NCBI RefSeq assembly: GCF_044596045.1
Contig: NZ_CP138995.1
Coordinates: 1,116,001 to 1,180,000 of the forward strand
DNA from: Flagellimonas sp947499585
GTDB taxonomy: Bacteria > Bacteroidota > Bacteroidia > Flavobacteriales > Flavobacteriaceae
Length of the DNA stretch: 64,000 nucleotides
Direction: 5' to 3'
Shown piece by piece: positions 28,208 through 37,250 of the stretch. The notes beneath the pieces are model-generated. The model was not told the DNA's origin and ran no database searches. It saw only the letters and a list, made by a program, of their open reading frames with translations. Position 1 is the stretch's first letter, and every line of letters starts with the position of its first letter. A program made the position numbers and the translations under genes.

Positions 28208-28681
28208 TTAGTTCAATTCCCAGATTTTATAATTAAGCAGAGAGGCAAAGAGAACCCAAAGCAAATAAGGAATAAGCAAAAAGGCAGCTGTTTTACTTAC
28301 AACTTTAAACCACTTTATGGTTAAAATGATTAAAGTTAAAAGAAGAAGAATCACCAAAAGCGCCCATGATGGACTTTTAAATCCAAAGAAAACAATACTC
28401 CAAAGGGCATTAAAAAGAAGTTGAAAACCAAAGTGATAAAGAGCGGTTTTTACCCAGATATGATGAAAACCTTTAGACCAAACTATTCCTGCGGCGATAC
28501 CCATTAATATGTATAACGATGTCCATACCGGTGCAAAAATCCAATTGGGGGGATTAAAATTTGGTTTGTTCAAAGTAAGATACCAATCATTTACCGAGCT
28601 TTGTGTAGCAAAGCTGGATAGAAAACCTATTAAAAGACAAACTGTAACGGCAATTAGGATGTAAACAACCTTTTTTTTCAT
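28208..28681 (-). CDS. TspO/MBR family membrane protein
   Basis: A 157-residue five-helix protein with the family's Trp-rich sequence WYLTLNKPNFNPPNWIFAPVW cut here to the key NPPNWIFAPVW, and later LFNALWSIVFF. TspO proteins bind porphyrins and other hydrophobic ligands. The frame extends to a GTG at 28690, but ATG 28681 (MKKKVVYIL) is the natural start. It is divergent from mvaD with a gap of about 93 bp. Confidence 0.88.
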   Translation of the reverse strand: MKKKVVYILIAVTVCLLIGFLSSFATQSSVNDWYLTLNKPNFNPPNWIFAPVWTSLYILMGIAAGIVWSKGFHHIWVKTALYHFGFQLLFNALWSIVFFGFKSPSWALLVILLLLTLIILTIKWFKVVSKTAAFLLIPYLLWVLFASLLNYKIWELN

Positions 28682-28774
28682 GATTGGCACGATTCCCCCT
28701 AAAATAAGAATTTATTTGTACCCATATCCTTTCAAGCGCCTTGCATCTTTTATATTTGCCCAAATATTTTTCTA

Positions 28775-29854
28775 ATGACAGAAAAAGACTTTCTACCCAA
28801 TCCATATACTAATTTGCCTGCAAAAGGAAAAGTGACTTGGAAAGCACCCAGTAATATTGCTTTGGTCAAGTATTGGGGTAAAAAAGCAAATCAGATTCCG
28901 GCAAACCCTTCAATCAGTTTTACGCTGGATGCTTGTGCGACAACAACATCTGTTTCCTATACTAAAAAGGAGGATATATCACAATTGTCTTTTGATTTGT
29001 TTTTTGAAGGGAAGCCTAAAGAGGATTTTAAACCCAAAATTCTAACCTTTTTTGAACGAATTGAAGCCTATCTACCGTTTTTAAAAGCCTATCACTTTAA
29101 AATTGAAACCTCAAACTCTTTTCCGCATAGTAGTGGTATTGCTTCTTCTGCCAGTGGAATGGCAGCTTTGGCGCTATGTTTAGTAGAGATTGAAAGGACT
29201 ATAAATAGAGATATTACAGATACTTTTTTCAAGAAAAAAGCATCTTTCTTAGCACGTTTGGGCTCTGGAAGTGCTTGTAGAAGTATTGAAGGTGATTTAA
29301 TTCAGTGGGGAGAGTATGCAGGTATTTCTGAAAGTTCTAATCTGTATGGAATCAATTATCCATTTGAAGTGAACGCCATTTTCAAAAACTTTCATGATAG
29401 TATTTTGTTGGTACACAAGGGGCAAAAACAAGTTAGCAGCTCCCTTGGTCATGATTTAATGCACGACCACCCTTATGCGGAAAGACGTTTTACCCAGGCA
29501 CATGAGAATTTGGACAAGCTTAAAAAAGTCTTTGAATCTGGTAATTTGGATGACTTTATAAAGATTGTTGAAAGTGAAGCATTGACATTGCATGCTATGA
29601 TGATGACCAGTATGCCCTACTTCGTTTTGATGAAACCAGATACGTTGGAAATCATCAATAAAATTTGGGCTTTTAGGGAAGCAACCAAAGTACCCATCTG
29701 CTTTACCTTGGATGCAGGTGCAAATGTACATGTGTTATATCCAGAATCTGTAAAGGAAAAAGCAATCCAATTTATTCAGGATGAATTGGTTGTGCATTGC
29801 GAAAATGGTCATTATATCTGCGATAAGATAGGGCAGGGGGCAATGTCAAAATAA
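28775..29854 (+). CDS. mvaD: Diphosphomevalonate decarboxylase
   Basis: A 359-residue GHMP-superfamily enzyme with the MvaD signature APSNIALVKYWGK near the N-terminus, the HSSGIASSASGMAAL loop and GSGSACRSIEG. It performs the ATP-dependent decarboxylation of diphosphomevalonate to isopentenyl diphosphate. A further GHMP kinase and a UbiA prenyltransferase lie downstream on the same strand, interrupted by one opposite-strand membrane gene. Use of the mevalonate pathway fits Flavobacteriia. Confidence 0.95.
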   Translation: MTEKDFLPNPYTNLPAKGKVTWKAPSNIALVKYWGKKANQIPANPSISFTLDACATTTSVSYTKKEDISQLSFDLFFEGKPKEDFKPKILTFFERIEAYLPFLKAYHFKIETSNSFPHSSGIASSASGMAALALCLVEIERTINRDITDTFFKKKASFLARLGSGSACRSIEGDLIQWGEYAGISESSNLYGINYPFEVNAIFKNFHDSILLVHKGQKQVSSSLGHDLMHDHPYAERRFTQAHENLDKLKKVFESGNLDDFIKIVESEALTLHAMMMTSMPYFVLMKPDTLEIINKIWAFREATKVPICFTLDAGANVHVLYPESVKEKAIQFIQDELVVHCENGHYICDKIGQGAMSK

Positions 29855-29855
29855 A

Positions 29856-30575
29856 TTACAAATTTTCACTTTTCAATTTTAGAATGTCTGAGATTACCTT
29901 AACTTTCAGAGTTTTCGAATTTGTAAAATTTGAAATATAAGTAAGTAAGCCATAAATAAATAATGCAATTCCTAACATTTCAAGAAGTTCTTCCATAGTA
30001 TACATTATAGCAAACTGAAGAGTATGGTATCCATGGATTTCGGCATGGTTTCCTTCAATAAGTTCAATTCCCATGGCCCCCCCGACGAATAAAATAGCGG
30101 ATAGAATGAATATAAGACGTATTTTTTTTGGAAGATTTAAAAGAAATCGAATGTAAATAATTCCAAGAAAGATTATTGCAATGCCATATGGAATTACCCA
30201 TGCAAAGTATAGATAACCCCCTACATTCACATATTTTTTCACAATAGATATTAGAACCTCATGAAAAGAGAGTAATTCGTCAAATCCCAAGAAGAGAAAG
30301 ATTAGAGCAAGTATAAACCAGGATGTTTTTTTAGTTTTGGAATTATTAGTAAGACTTCTAGAAATATAATAAAGTAGAAATGCACAGAAAAAAATTGTCA
30401 TAGAGGAATAAACAGCTGGAAGATTGCCTTCTCTATTAAAATCAAAAAACTTGGTTATATATCTACTGTCAGTATTGAATTTAATTATCAAACTAATAAT
30501 ATTACCCAATAACAAAATTCCTATAAGAATTAGCAACTTTTTTAAAATGGATAATGGAGTAATAATGAATTTCAT
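29856..30575 (-). CDS. Polytopic membrane protein of unknown function
   Basis: A 239-residue protein with about six membrane segments (near residues 10-30, 54-71, 85-105, 118-140, 150-170 and 200-215). Conserved-looking charged features sit inside the helices: FLGFDELLSFHE and EELLEMLGIALF, with an ELIEGNHAEIHGYH loop, which could form a metal or substrate site. I do not recognise the family. It lies on the opposite strand between two mevalonate genes, 1 bp from the mvaD stop. Its base use is more AT-rich than its neighbours'. Confidence 0.6.
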   Translation of the reverse strand: MKFIITPLSILKKLLILIGILLLGNIISLIIKFNTDSRYITKFFDFNREGNLPAVYSSMTIFFCAFLLYYISRSLTNNSKTKKTSWFILALIFLFLGFDELLSFHEVLISIVKKYVNVGGYLYFAWVIPYGIAIIFLGIIYIRFLLNLPKKIRLIFILSAILFVGGAMGIELIEGNHAEIHGYHTLQFAIMYTMEELLEMLGIALFIYGLLTYISNFTNSKTLKVKVISDILKLKSENL

Positions 30576-30696
30576 TTGGCTTGATAATTAGTTTATCAAA
30601 TTATATACTTTTTTTAAATTACCCATAACTTGTAAATAATTTGAGGTTTTTTTTGATAAAATAATTAATGTTAAATTTGTAAGATATTATCTATCA

Positions 30697-31635
30697 ATGA
30701 AAGGACCTCTATTTTATTCTAAAATTCTACTTTTTGGAGAGTATGGAATTATCAAAGACTCCAAAGGTCTTTCCATTCCCTATAATTTTTTTAAAGGCGC
30801 CTTAAAGACAGATGAAAATCCATCTGATTTAGCTGAAAAGTCAAACGAAAGTTTGAAGGCTTACGTTAACTATCTTTCAAAACTGGAAAGAGAAGAACAA
30901 GGTTTGGTTTCTTTTAATTTGGAAGCATTGGAAAATGATGTCGCAAGCGGCATGTACTTTGACAGTTCTATCCCCCAAGGTTACGGTATAGGTAGCAGCG
31001 GTGCTTTGGTAGCAGCCATTTACGACAAATATGCTACAGATAAGATTACAGTTCTTGAGAATTTAACTAGAGAGAAATTACTGAAGTTAAAAGAGATTTT
31101 TGGAAAGATGGAGTCTTTCTTTCATGGAAAATCTTCTGGACTTGATCCATTGAATAGCTACTTAAGTTTACCAATTCTTATTAACTCTAAGGATAATATA
31201 GAATCTACCAGTATCCCTTCGCAAAATAAAGAAGGTAAGGGAGCGGTTTTTTTATTGGATAGTGGAATTACAGGGGAGACTGCACCTATGGTACAGATTT
31301 TCATGGAAAAAATGAAGCAAGAAGGATTTCGTAGTATGATCAAGAATCAATTCATCAAGCATACGGATGCCTGTGTTGAGGACTTTTTAAACGGAAACAT
31401 GAAATCACTTTTTGGGAACCTAAAGCAACTTTCCCATGTTGTCTTTGACAATTTCAAGCCCATGATTCCATCTAAGTTCCACCAGCTTTGGCAACAAGGT
31501 ATAGAGACCAACGATTACTACTTAAAGCTTTGCGGTTCAGGTGGTGGTGGTTATATTTTAGGCTTTACACAAGATTTTGATAGGGCCAAAAAAGCACTCA
31601 AGGGACACAATTTGGAAGTGGTCTACAACTTCTAA
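30697..31635 (+). CDS. mvk: GHMP kinase, mevalonate kinase type
   Basis: A 312-residue GHMP kinase. N-terminal KILLFGEYGI is the substrate-side block, the ATP loop is PQGYGIGSSGALVAA, SSGLDPLNSY is the central motif and KLCGSGGGGYILGF the C-terminal glycine motif. With mvaD upstream and UbiA 10 bp downstream, mevalonate or phosphomevalonate phosphorylation is the natural role; I favour mevalonate kinase but phosphomevalonate kinase is possible. No galactose pathway genes are near, arguing against galactokinase. Confidence 0.82.
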   Translation: MKGPLFYSKILLFGEYGIIKDSKGLSIPYNFFKGALKTDENPSDLAEKSNESLKAYVNYLSKLEREEQGLVSFNLEALENDVASGMYFDSSIPQGYGIGSSGALVAAIYDKYATDKITVLENLTREKLLKLKEIFGKMESFFHGKSSGLDPLNSYLSLPILINSKDNIESTSIPSQNKEGKGAVFLLDSGITGETAPMVQIFMEKMKQEGFRSMIKNQFIKHTDACVEDFLNGNMKSLFGNLKQLSHVVFDNFKPMIPSKFHQLWQQGIETNDYYLKLCGSGGGGYILGFTQDFDRAKKALKGHNLEVVYNF

Positions 31636-31644
31636 AACAATCAA

Positions 31645-32550
31645 ATGCTTAATAGAAAAAATAAACTCCTGCTGTTTAAGCTATTGAGTTTATTTTCTGT
31701 TGTTCGAGGGTATAACATTTTGGTTATTACACTTGCTCAATATTTAGCTTCCATTTATATCTTATCTCCAAATTTACCCCTAAGAGATATGGTTTTGGAT
31801 ATCAATCTCTTTCTTATCGTAACGGCTTCCGCCTTGGTAATTGCCAGCGGATATATTATTAATAATTTTTACGATGCGGAAAAGGACTTGATCAATAAAC
31901 CAACAAAAACCATGCTAGATAGACTGGTAAGTCAACGGTTTAAATTAACGACCTACTTCATCCTTAATTTTCTGGCGGTTTTAGCGGCAAGTTATATTTC
32001 GTTTAGGGCCGTAATGTTTTTTTCGTCCTATATTTTCGGGATTTGGCTGTATTCCCACAAACTAAAACGTGTTCCTTTTATTGGTAATCTGGTATCGGCC
32101 TCATTGGCCATCACGCCATTTTTTGTTGTTTTCGTGTATTACGGAAATTTTGAGACGGTAATTTTTGTGCATGCTCTTTTTCTGTTTTTATTGATTTTGG
32201 CTCGAGAAATGATCAAAGATTTAGAAAATATGGCCGGAGATATGGCCCAGAATTATAGAACCATACCAATAATCTATGGGGCCAAGGTTTCAAAAGTACT
32301 TATTGGTCTATTAATAGTTTTAACCCTGGTTCCTTCACTTTTATTGATCAATATTTTTGATGTGGGTTATATGTACGTGTATTTTTTGGGCTGTATTGTA
32401 CTGTTAGGGCTTTTTATCATTTTGTTATGGAAAGCCACAGGGAAAAAGCATTATGTTTGGTTGCACAATATTTTAAAATTCATCATTGTTGCAGGGGTTT
32501 TTAGTATTTTATTAATTGATGTTGATTTGGTTCTAAATCGGATTTTATAA
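31645..32550 (+). CDS. UbiA-family prenyltransferase
   Basis: A 301-residue integral membrane prenyltransferase with eight to nine helices and the two Asp-rich motifs: NNFYDAEKDLINKP (first) and REMIKDLENMAGD (second). It transfers an isoprenoid chain to an acceptor. Similar Bacteroidota proteins next to mevalonate genes are annotated as geranylgeranylglycerol-phosphate geranylgeranyltransferases; menaquinone or haem-type acceptors remain possible. Its stop overlaps the next start (TAATG), so the nitrilase is translationally coupled. Confidence 0.85.
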   Translation: MLNRKNKLLLFKLLSLFSVVRGYNILVITLAQYLASIYILSPNLPLRDMVLDINLFLIVTASALVIASGYIINNFYDAEKDLINKPTKTMLDRLVSQRFKLTTYFILNFLAVLAASYISFRAVMFFSSYIFGIWLYSHKLKRVPFIGNLVSASLAITPFFVVFVYYGNFETVIFVHALFLFLLILAREMIKDLENMAGDMAQNYRTIPIIYGAKVSKVLIGLLIVLTLVPSLLLINIFDVGYMYVYFLGCIVLLGLFIILLWKATGKKHYVWLHNILKFIIVAGVFSILLIDVDLVLNRIL

Positions 32551-33500
32551 TGGAAAATCTATTAAAAGTGGCAATGGCACAAATTGCCCCAGTTTGGTTG
32601 AATAAACAAGCAACTTTAGAAAAAATTGAAAATACAATACAAGAGGCAGCTAAGGAGAAAGCCGAATTGATTGTTTTTGGCGAAGCATTTTTGCCTGGAT
32701 ACCCTTTTTGGTTAGCTCATACTGAAGGGGCAGCATGGGACTTAAAGGTCAACAAAGAATTACACGCCCATTATACTAGAAATTCCATTCAGATTGAAGC
32801 TGGCGAATTGGATGCAATTTGCAAATTGGCCCGTGAAAATAAGATGGCAATATATTTAGGAATGATGGAGCGAGCCAAAGATCGTGGTGGTCATAGCTTA
32901 TATTGCTCTTTGGTATATATAAATCAAAATGGGGAGATAAAATCTGTGCATCGCAAATTACAACCTACCTATGATGAACGCCTTACATGGGCCCCTGGAG
33001 ATGGTAATGGACTACAAGTACATCCATTAAAACAATTCACGGTTGGTGGCCTCAACTGTTGGGAGAATTGGATGCCTTTACCGCGTGCTGCCTTATACGG
33101 TCAAGGAGAAAATCTACATGTGGCTGTTTGGCCGGGAGGACTTCATAATACCAAAGACATTACTAGGTTCGTAGCTCGAGAATCTAGGAGTTTTGTGATT
33201 TCGGTTTCTTCATTAATGAAGGTGTCAGATTTTCCAAAAGACACACCACATTTGGACAAAATTTTGGGAAAAGCTCCAAATATTCTTGCTGATGGGGGTT
33301 CTGCAATTGCGGGACCCGATGGGGAATGGATTATTGAACCAATTGTAGGTTCTGAAGGATTAATCTATGAGACATTGGATTTTAATCGAGTATATGAAGA
33401 AAGACAAAATTTCGACCCTGTTGGGCACTACTCAAGACCAGATGTAACCAAATTACATATAAACAGAGAAAGACAATCTACGGTAGACTTTAAAGATTAA
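32550..33500 (+). CDS. Nitrilase-superfamily carbon-nitrogen hydrolase
   Basis: A 316-residue enzyme with the complete Glu-Lys-Cys triad: Glu45 in FGEAFLPGYP, Lys136 in HRKLQPTYDERLTW and Cys170 in GLNCWENWMP. The Cys-Trp-Glu context is that of true nitrilases (branch 1) rather than amidases. It hydrolyses a nitrile or similar C-N bond in the cytoplasm. It overlaps the UbiA gene by 1 bp. The physiological substrate is unknown. Confidence 0.87.
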   Translation: MENLLKVAMAQIAPVWLNKQATLEKIENTIQEAAKEKAELIVFGEAFLPGYPFWLAHTEGAAWDLKVNKELHAHYTRNSIQIEAGELDAICKLARENKMAIYLGMMERAKDRGGHSLYCSLVYINQNGEIKSVHRKLQPTYDERLTWAPGDGNGLQVHPLKQFTVGGLNCWENWMPLPRAALYGQGENLHVAVWPGGLHNTKDITRFVARESRSFVISVSSLMKVSDFPKDTPHLDKILGKAPNILADGGSAIAGPDGEWIIEPIVGSEGLIYETLDFNRVYEERQNFDPVGHYSRPDVTKLHINRERQSTVDFKD

Positions 33501-33582
33501 TTTTTTTGTCATCCTGAGTTTGCTGAAAGATTTTCAAGGTGAAGGCTTTTATACATTGTTGTGCGTTCGCTTTTTCCTCCGT

Positions 33583-34077
33583 TTAGTTTGGGGAATTTAG
33601 ACCAAGTTTATTTCCTTCCGTATCTAAAAACAAAGCAAAAAATCCACTTTCATCTGCGTGAGCGGTTTTTGGGACAATGACTTTTCCTCCATTTTTTTCG
33701 ACCTTATCAAGAATATGTTGAAGATTATCTCCACCATTAAGATATATGGCCACACCATTTGCTGAAGGTTCGTATCCTTCTCCTTTCATGATAACTCCTG
33801 TAACCATTTGTCCTTCGTATGGAAATATTCCCATTTCCATTCCTGGCATTTCCATTTTCTCAATGTTAATACCCAAAATTGTTTGATAAAAATTGACTGC
33901 TCGTGAAATATCCGTTGCCGGAATTTCAAAAAGGGAAATAAAACTTTTCATATCATTAGTTTTTTGCTCTTGACTAGAATCTACTTTTTGTATTTCCGGA
34001 TTTGATTTATTTTGATTGTTACAAGCCATAAGGTTCAAGGCAAGTATTACAGTAGTGCTTAGTACAATTCTATTCAT
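33583..34077 (-). CDS. VOC/glyoxalase-fold lipoprotein
   Basis: A 164-residue protein: lipoprotein signal with Cys19 (LNLMAC), an Asn/Gln/Lys-rich linker, then one VOC domain from about residue 44 (SLFEIPATDISRAVNFYQ to FFALFLDTEGNKLGL). VOC proteins include glyoxalases, dioxygenases and antibiotic-binding proteins; similar single-domain proteins are usually cytoplasmic, so the lipoprotein signal is notable. It follows the AraC gene by 61 bp, and both lie inside cassette-like unit A. Function unknown. Confidence 0.8.
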   Translation of the reverse strand: MNRIVLSTTVILALNLMACNNQNKSNPEIQKVDSSQEQKTNDMKSFISLFEIPATDISRAVNFYQTILGINIEKMEMPGMEMGIFPYEGQMVTGVIMKGEGYEPSANGVAIYLNGGDNLQHILDKVEKNGGKVIVPKTAHADESGFFALFLDTEGNKLGLNSPN

Positions 34078-34138
34078 TTTTTCTGTTTAAAATTAAATTA
34101 ATCTTGAAAGTTGAAATTGTAAAAATGCGACACTCAGT

Positions 34139-34954
34139 CTATTTGTAGAAAAGAGCGGAAAGCGTCATGTTTTCATTTCCTAAAAATTCCTTCGGGTTCG
34201 TCCCTGTAAACTCCTTAAAATCTTTAATGAAGTGTGCTTGGTCATAATATTCGCTTTCATAAGCAATATTAGTCAAGCTTTCCCCTTCTTTATTAAGTAA
34301 CATTTTTAATGCGGTTTGTAGTCGAATGACTTTGCCTAACTGTTTTGGGCTAACTCCAATTTGTTTTTCAAACTTTCTCTCAAGCTGTCTTCTTTTGGAC
34401 AAGTCATCTTTAAGAATCGCTTTTATCGGTGCGTTTCCGTTTGTAGATAAAAGGGCGTTAACGGTTGTTTTCACAATATTCTCAACAGTCGACTTGTCGT
34501 TTAACCTTTCTAGAAGAAATCCTTCTATGATTTCTATTCGTTCTTTAACATCCTTTGCTCGGATTATTTTTTGCTCTAGTTCCTTGGCGATTTTTTCTTC
34601 AAACAATAATGCTAATGGTGTTTCTTTATTAGCTAAGTTTTTAATTGGTTCAGTTACGAAATTGGCAAATCCGTAGGGGTAAAATCGGATTGCAAATGTA
34701 TTCACATAACCTGTTGGTTCGATATAAAATGGTTCAATGGTTTGTCCAAGTACCATTGCACGAGGTTGTAGGATAAATTCATCTTCCGAAGTATATCGCT
34801 TTATGTCATCACCAAGAATAAAAGCCATCTCAATACAGCCATCAGGAACAATCCGCTGTTTTTGCGAATCATTATCAGCAGGAACTTCTAAAGTCCAATA
34901 ACAGCTAATTAGGTATTCTAAATCTGGATGAGGCTGAAATGTTTGATAATCCAT
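34139..34954 (-). CDS. AraC-family transcriptional regulator
   Basis: A 271-residue regulator. The N-terminal sensor half (FQPHPDLEYLISCYW, IVPDGCIEMAF) is of the DUF6597 kind, and the C-terminal half carries two AraC helix-turn-helices (around LERKFEKQIGVSPKQLGKV and LTNIAYESEYYDQAHFIKDF). It likely controls the adjacent VOC gene and itself; the signal is unknown. It is the first cargo gene of cassette-like unit A. Confidence 0.85.
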   Translation of the reverse strand: MDYQTFQPHPDLEYLISCYWTLEVPADNDSQKQRIVPDGCIEMAFILGDDIKRYTSEDEFILQPRAMVLGQTIEPFYIEPTGYVNTFAIRFYPYGFANFVTEPIKNLANKETPLALLFEEKIAKELEQKIIRAKDVKERIEIIEGFLLERLNDKSTVENIVKTTVNALLSTNGNAPIKAILKDDLSKRRQLERKFEKQIGVSPKQLGKVIRLQTALKMLLNKEGESLTNIAYESEYYDQAHFIKDFKEFTGTNPKEFLGNENMTLSALFYK

Positions 34955-34978
34955 TAATAGTTTGTTTTTTTCTTAGTG

Positions 34979-35040
34979 ACGCACAACGTTTAAGAGATGG
35001 TCAGTTTCAATTAACTATATCGGCTGATAAGTGAAGTTCG
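34979..35040 (-). repeat. 5' arm of cassette-like unit A
   Basis: A 62-bp arm running, on the minus strand, from CGAACTTCACTTATC (35040-35026) to GTTGTGCGT (34987-34979). The outer 15 bases are identical to those of units B and C; the middle has diverged and the inner box is unit-specific. Confidence 0.65.
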
Positions 35041-35146
35041 GAAATTTTATCATAAAAATCCAATCCTTTTCTCTTGTCACACTGAGCCTTTCGAAGTGGA
35101 CTTAAGGAGGCAAAAAGCACTACCTTTGCAAAAAAATTAATGACTG

Positions 35147-35986
35147 ATGGCGAAATCAGACTACAACCGCGAGCGGAAACCTTCCAACAGAGCGGCAGGA
35201 AGCGATAAAAGAAAGCAATTTTCCAAAGGAAAACCACCCAGAAAGAAAACAACACCACAAAAACCATCTAATCCGGATGAAATTCGGTTGAACAAGTATG
35301 TGGCAAATGCAGGCGTATGTTCCAGAAGGGAAGCAGATACCTATATTGCCGCTGGCAATGTCTCGGTAAACGGGAAGGTGATTTCTGAAATGGGATACAA
35401 AGTAAAACGGACAGATGATGTTCGTTTTGATGGCCGAAAACTGAACCCGGAAAAGAAAGAATACATACTGCTTAACAAGCCTAAAAACTTTATCACCACC
35501 ACTAATGATGAAAAGGGTAGACGCACGGTAATGGAACTCATTTCCAGTGCTTCTAATTCACGTTTGTTACCAGTTGGTCGTTTGGATAGAAATACCACAG
35601 GCCTTTTGCTATTTACCAACGATGGCGATATGACCAAAAAGTTGACTCACCCAACACATGGGGTTCGCAAGATCTATCACGCGCATCTAGATAAAAATTT
35701 AACGCTATCAGATTTACGTAAAATAGAGGAAGGGTTAGAATTAGAGGACGGTTTGGTGAAAGTAGATGACATCAGTTATATCCAAGGATCTCCCAAAAAA
35801 GAAATAGGCATCGAAATCCATAGTGGGCGCAATCGTATTGTCCGCCGTATTTTTGAGCATTTAGGCTATACCGTAACCAAATTGGACCGCGTTATTTTTG
35901 CGGGATTAACAAAGAAAGACCTGCCACGCGGTCATTGGCGTCCTTTAACAGAACAAGAGGTCATTAATTTAGGGATGATTAAGTAA
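35147..35986 (+). CDS. rluB: Large-subunit rRNA pseudouridine synthase, RluB/RsuA type
   Basis: A 279-residue protein: basic disordered N-terminus (about 50 residues rich in Lys, Pro, Arg), S4 RNA-binding domain (LNKYVANAGVCSRREADTYI, cut to RLNKYVANAGVCSRREA), then the catalytic domain with the Asp-containing PVGRLDRNTTGLLLFTNDGD motif. It isomerises a specific uridine in 23S rRNA. RluB, RluE and RluF types are hard to separate; the S4 domain favours RluB. The NamZ gene follows 37 bp downstream after a short hairpin. Confidence 0.88.
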   Translation: MAKSDYNRERKPSNRAAGSDKRKQFSKGKPPRKKTTPQKPSNPDEIRLNKYVANAGVCSRREADTYIAAGNVSVNGKVISEMGYKVKRTDDVRFDGRKLNPEKKEYILLNKPKNFITTTNDEKGRRTVMELISSASNSRLLPVGRLDRNTTGLLLFTNDGDMTKKLTHPTHGVRKIYHAHLDKNLTLSDLRKIEEGLELEDGLVKVDDISYIQGSPKKEIGIEIHSGRNRIVRRIFEHLGYTVTKLDRVIFAGLTKKDLPRGHWRPLTEQEVINLGMIK

Positions 35987-35987
35987 C

Positions 35988-36014
35988 TTAGAGGTACCAA
36001 GTATTCACCTCTAA
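35988..36014 (+). terminator. Weak hairpin between rluB and namZ
   Basis: TTAGAGGT / ACCTCTAA form a perfect 8-bp stem directly after the rluB stop. There is no T tract after it, so it may be an attenuating or mRNA-stabilising hairpin rather than a full terminator. Confidence 0.4.
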
Positions 36015-36023
36015 ATACATGAA

Positions 36024-37211
36024 ATGCAAAAAGTTGCTGTTGGGCTTGAAATCCTTGCCAAAGACACATTACTGCAACAACAGTTCAAAGGTAATGTCGC
36101 CTTATTGTGCCATAATGCTTCAATAGATAGTAAATGCACCCACGCTACCTTTATCTTTAAATCCATCTTTGGAGATCGTTTTAAAAAGATTTTCGGACCT
36201 CAACATGGTTTCTCTACCGACGCACAGGATAACATGATTGAGACGGATCATACCGTACATCCCTATTTCAACATTCCTGTGTATTCTTTGTATTCTGAAA
36301 CCCGTGTGCCAACAGATGCAATGTTGGAAGGAATAGATCATTTTTTTGTGGACCTACAAGATGTGGGCTGCCGTATGTATACGTATATCTATACATTGAC
36401 ACTTTTGTTGGAAAAATGTGCAAACAAGGACATTGAAGTAATTATTTTAGATCGCCCCAATCCAATTAATGGTGAAACACTTGAAGGGAATGTATTGGAT
36501 ACTGCATTTGCTTCTTTTATAGGGAGGCACCCCATACCCGTAAGGCATGGACTTACCATTGGGGAACTTGGATTAATGCACCAAAGGTTATGGGCCAATG
36601 AGAAAGCAAATGTTAGGGTGATACAAATGAAGGCCTGGGAAAGGGAGATGTATTTTGCAGATACTCGACTTCCATGGGCATTGCCCTCTCCAAATATAGC
36701 AAGGGCAGAGAGTTGCCTCGTTTTTCCTGCAACGGTAATATTTGAGGGGACTTATTTAAGTGAAGGCCGTGGTACCACCCAACCTTTGGAAATTATGGGA
36801 CATCCGAAAATCAAACCCTTTTCACTTTTTGCAGATCATTTAGAAAAAACGATGATGCATTCTGGATTGAAAGGCTTTGCTGTAAGACCTATCTTATTTC
36901 TTCCTACTTTTCATAAATATGTTGATGTGGTTTGCGGTGGTTTTCAAATTCATGCTACGGACAAGGAAACTTTTCAACCCTGGCGGGTAGGACAATTGAT
37001 GCTAAGGGAACTTTTTCATCACTTGGGTACTGATTTTAAATGGTTGGAACCGCCCTATGAATATATTCATCACTTAGAGCCTATTGATATTCTTAATGGA
37101 ACAGATCAACTGCGACATTGGGTGGAAAAGAAAAGTTCTTTAGAAGATTTGGATGGCTTAGAGCAACTTGATGAGTATAGGGAGCAACACCAATTGATCA
37201 GTCTTTATTAA
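36024..37211 (+). CDS. namZ: DUF1343 protein, exo-beta-N-acetylmuramidase NamZ type
   Basis: A 395-residue protein with the DUF1343/NamZ pattern: GPQHGFSTDAQDNM, PVYSLYSETRVPTDAML, DHFFVDLQDVGCRMYTYIYT and FEGTYLSEGRGTTQP. Characterised NamZ (GH171) releases N-acetylmuramic acid from peptidoglycan fragments. No signal peptide is evident here, although many homologues are exported, so it may act on recycled muropeptides in the cytoplasm or the start may be misjudged. It is downstream of rluB. Confidence 0.85.
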   Translation: MQKVAVGLEILAKDTLLQQQFKGNVALLCHNASIDSKCTHATFIFKSIFGDRFKKIFGPQHGFSTDAQDNMIETDHTVHPYFNIPVYSLYSETRVPTDAMLEGIDHFFVDLQDVGCRMYTYIYTLTLLLEKCANKDIEVIILDRPNPINGETLEGNVLDTAFASFIGRHPIPVRHGLTIGELGLMHQRLWANEKANVRVIQMKAWEREMYFADTRLPWALPSPNIARAESCLVFPATVIFEGTYLSEGRGTTQPLEIMGHPKIKPFSLFADHLEKTMMHSGLKGFAVRPILFLPTFHKYVDVVCGGFQIHATDKETFQPWRVGQLMLRELFHHLGTDFKWLEPPYEYIHHLEPIDILNGTDQLRHWVEKKSSLEDLDGLEQLDEYREQHQLISLY

Positions 37212-37250
37212 GGAAGAATTAGAATCTTAAAGAGGTGAATTCTATGGTTA

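Larger units (their letters stand above)
33558..35040 (-). mobile_element. Cassette-like unit A carrying a VOC lipoprotein and an AraC regulator
   Basis: In cargo (minus-strand) orientation the unit begins at 35040 with CGAACTTCACTTATC. After a 62-bp arm it reaches GTTGTGCGT (34987-34979), then the AraC and VOC genes, then the exact complement ACGCACAAC (33566-33558) followed by AATGTATAA. The same layout occurs in units B and C. The outer 3' end with GATAAGTG is not found here, so this copy looks 3'-truncated. No recombinase is encoded. That it moves as a unit is inference from the shared borders. Confidence 0.55.

Noticed and set aside
35007..35267. Open frame of 86 residues on the minus strand across the rluB start
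   Set aside because: No recognisable protein pattern; it overlaps the unit A 5' arm and the basic N-terminus of rluB.
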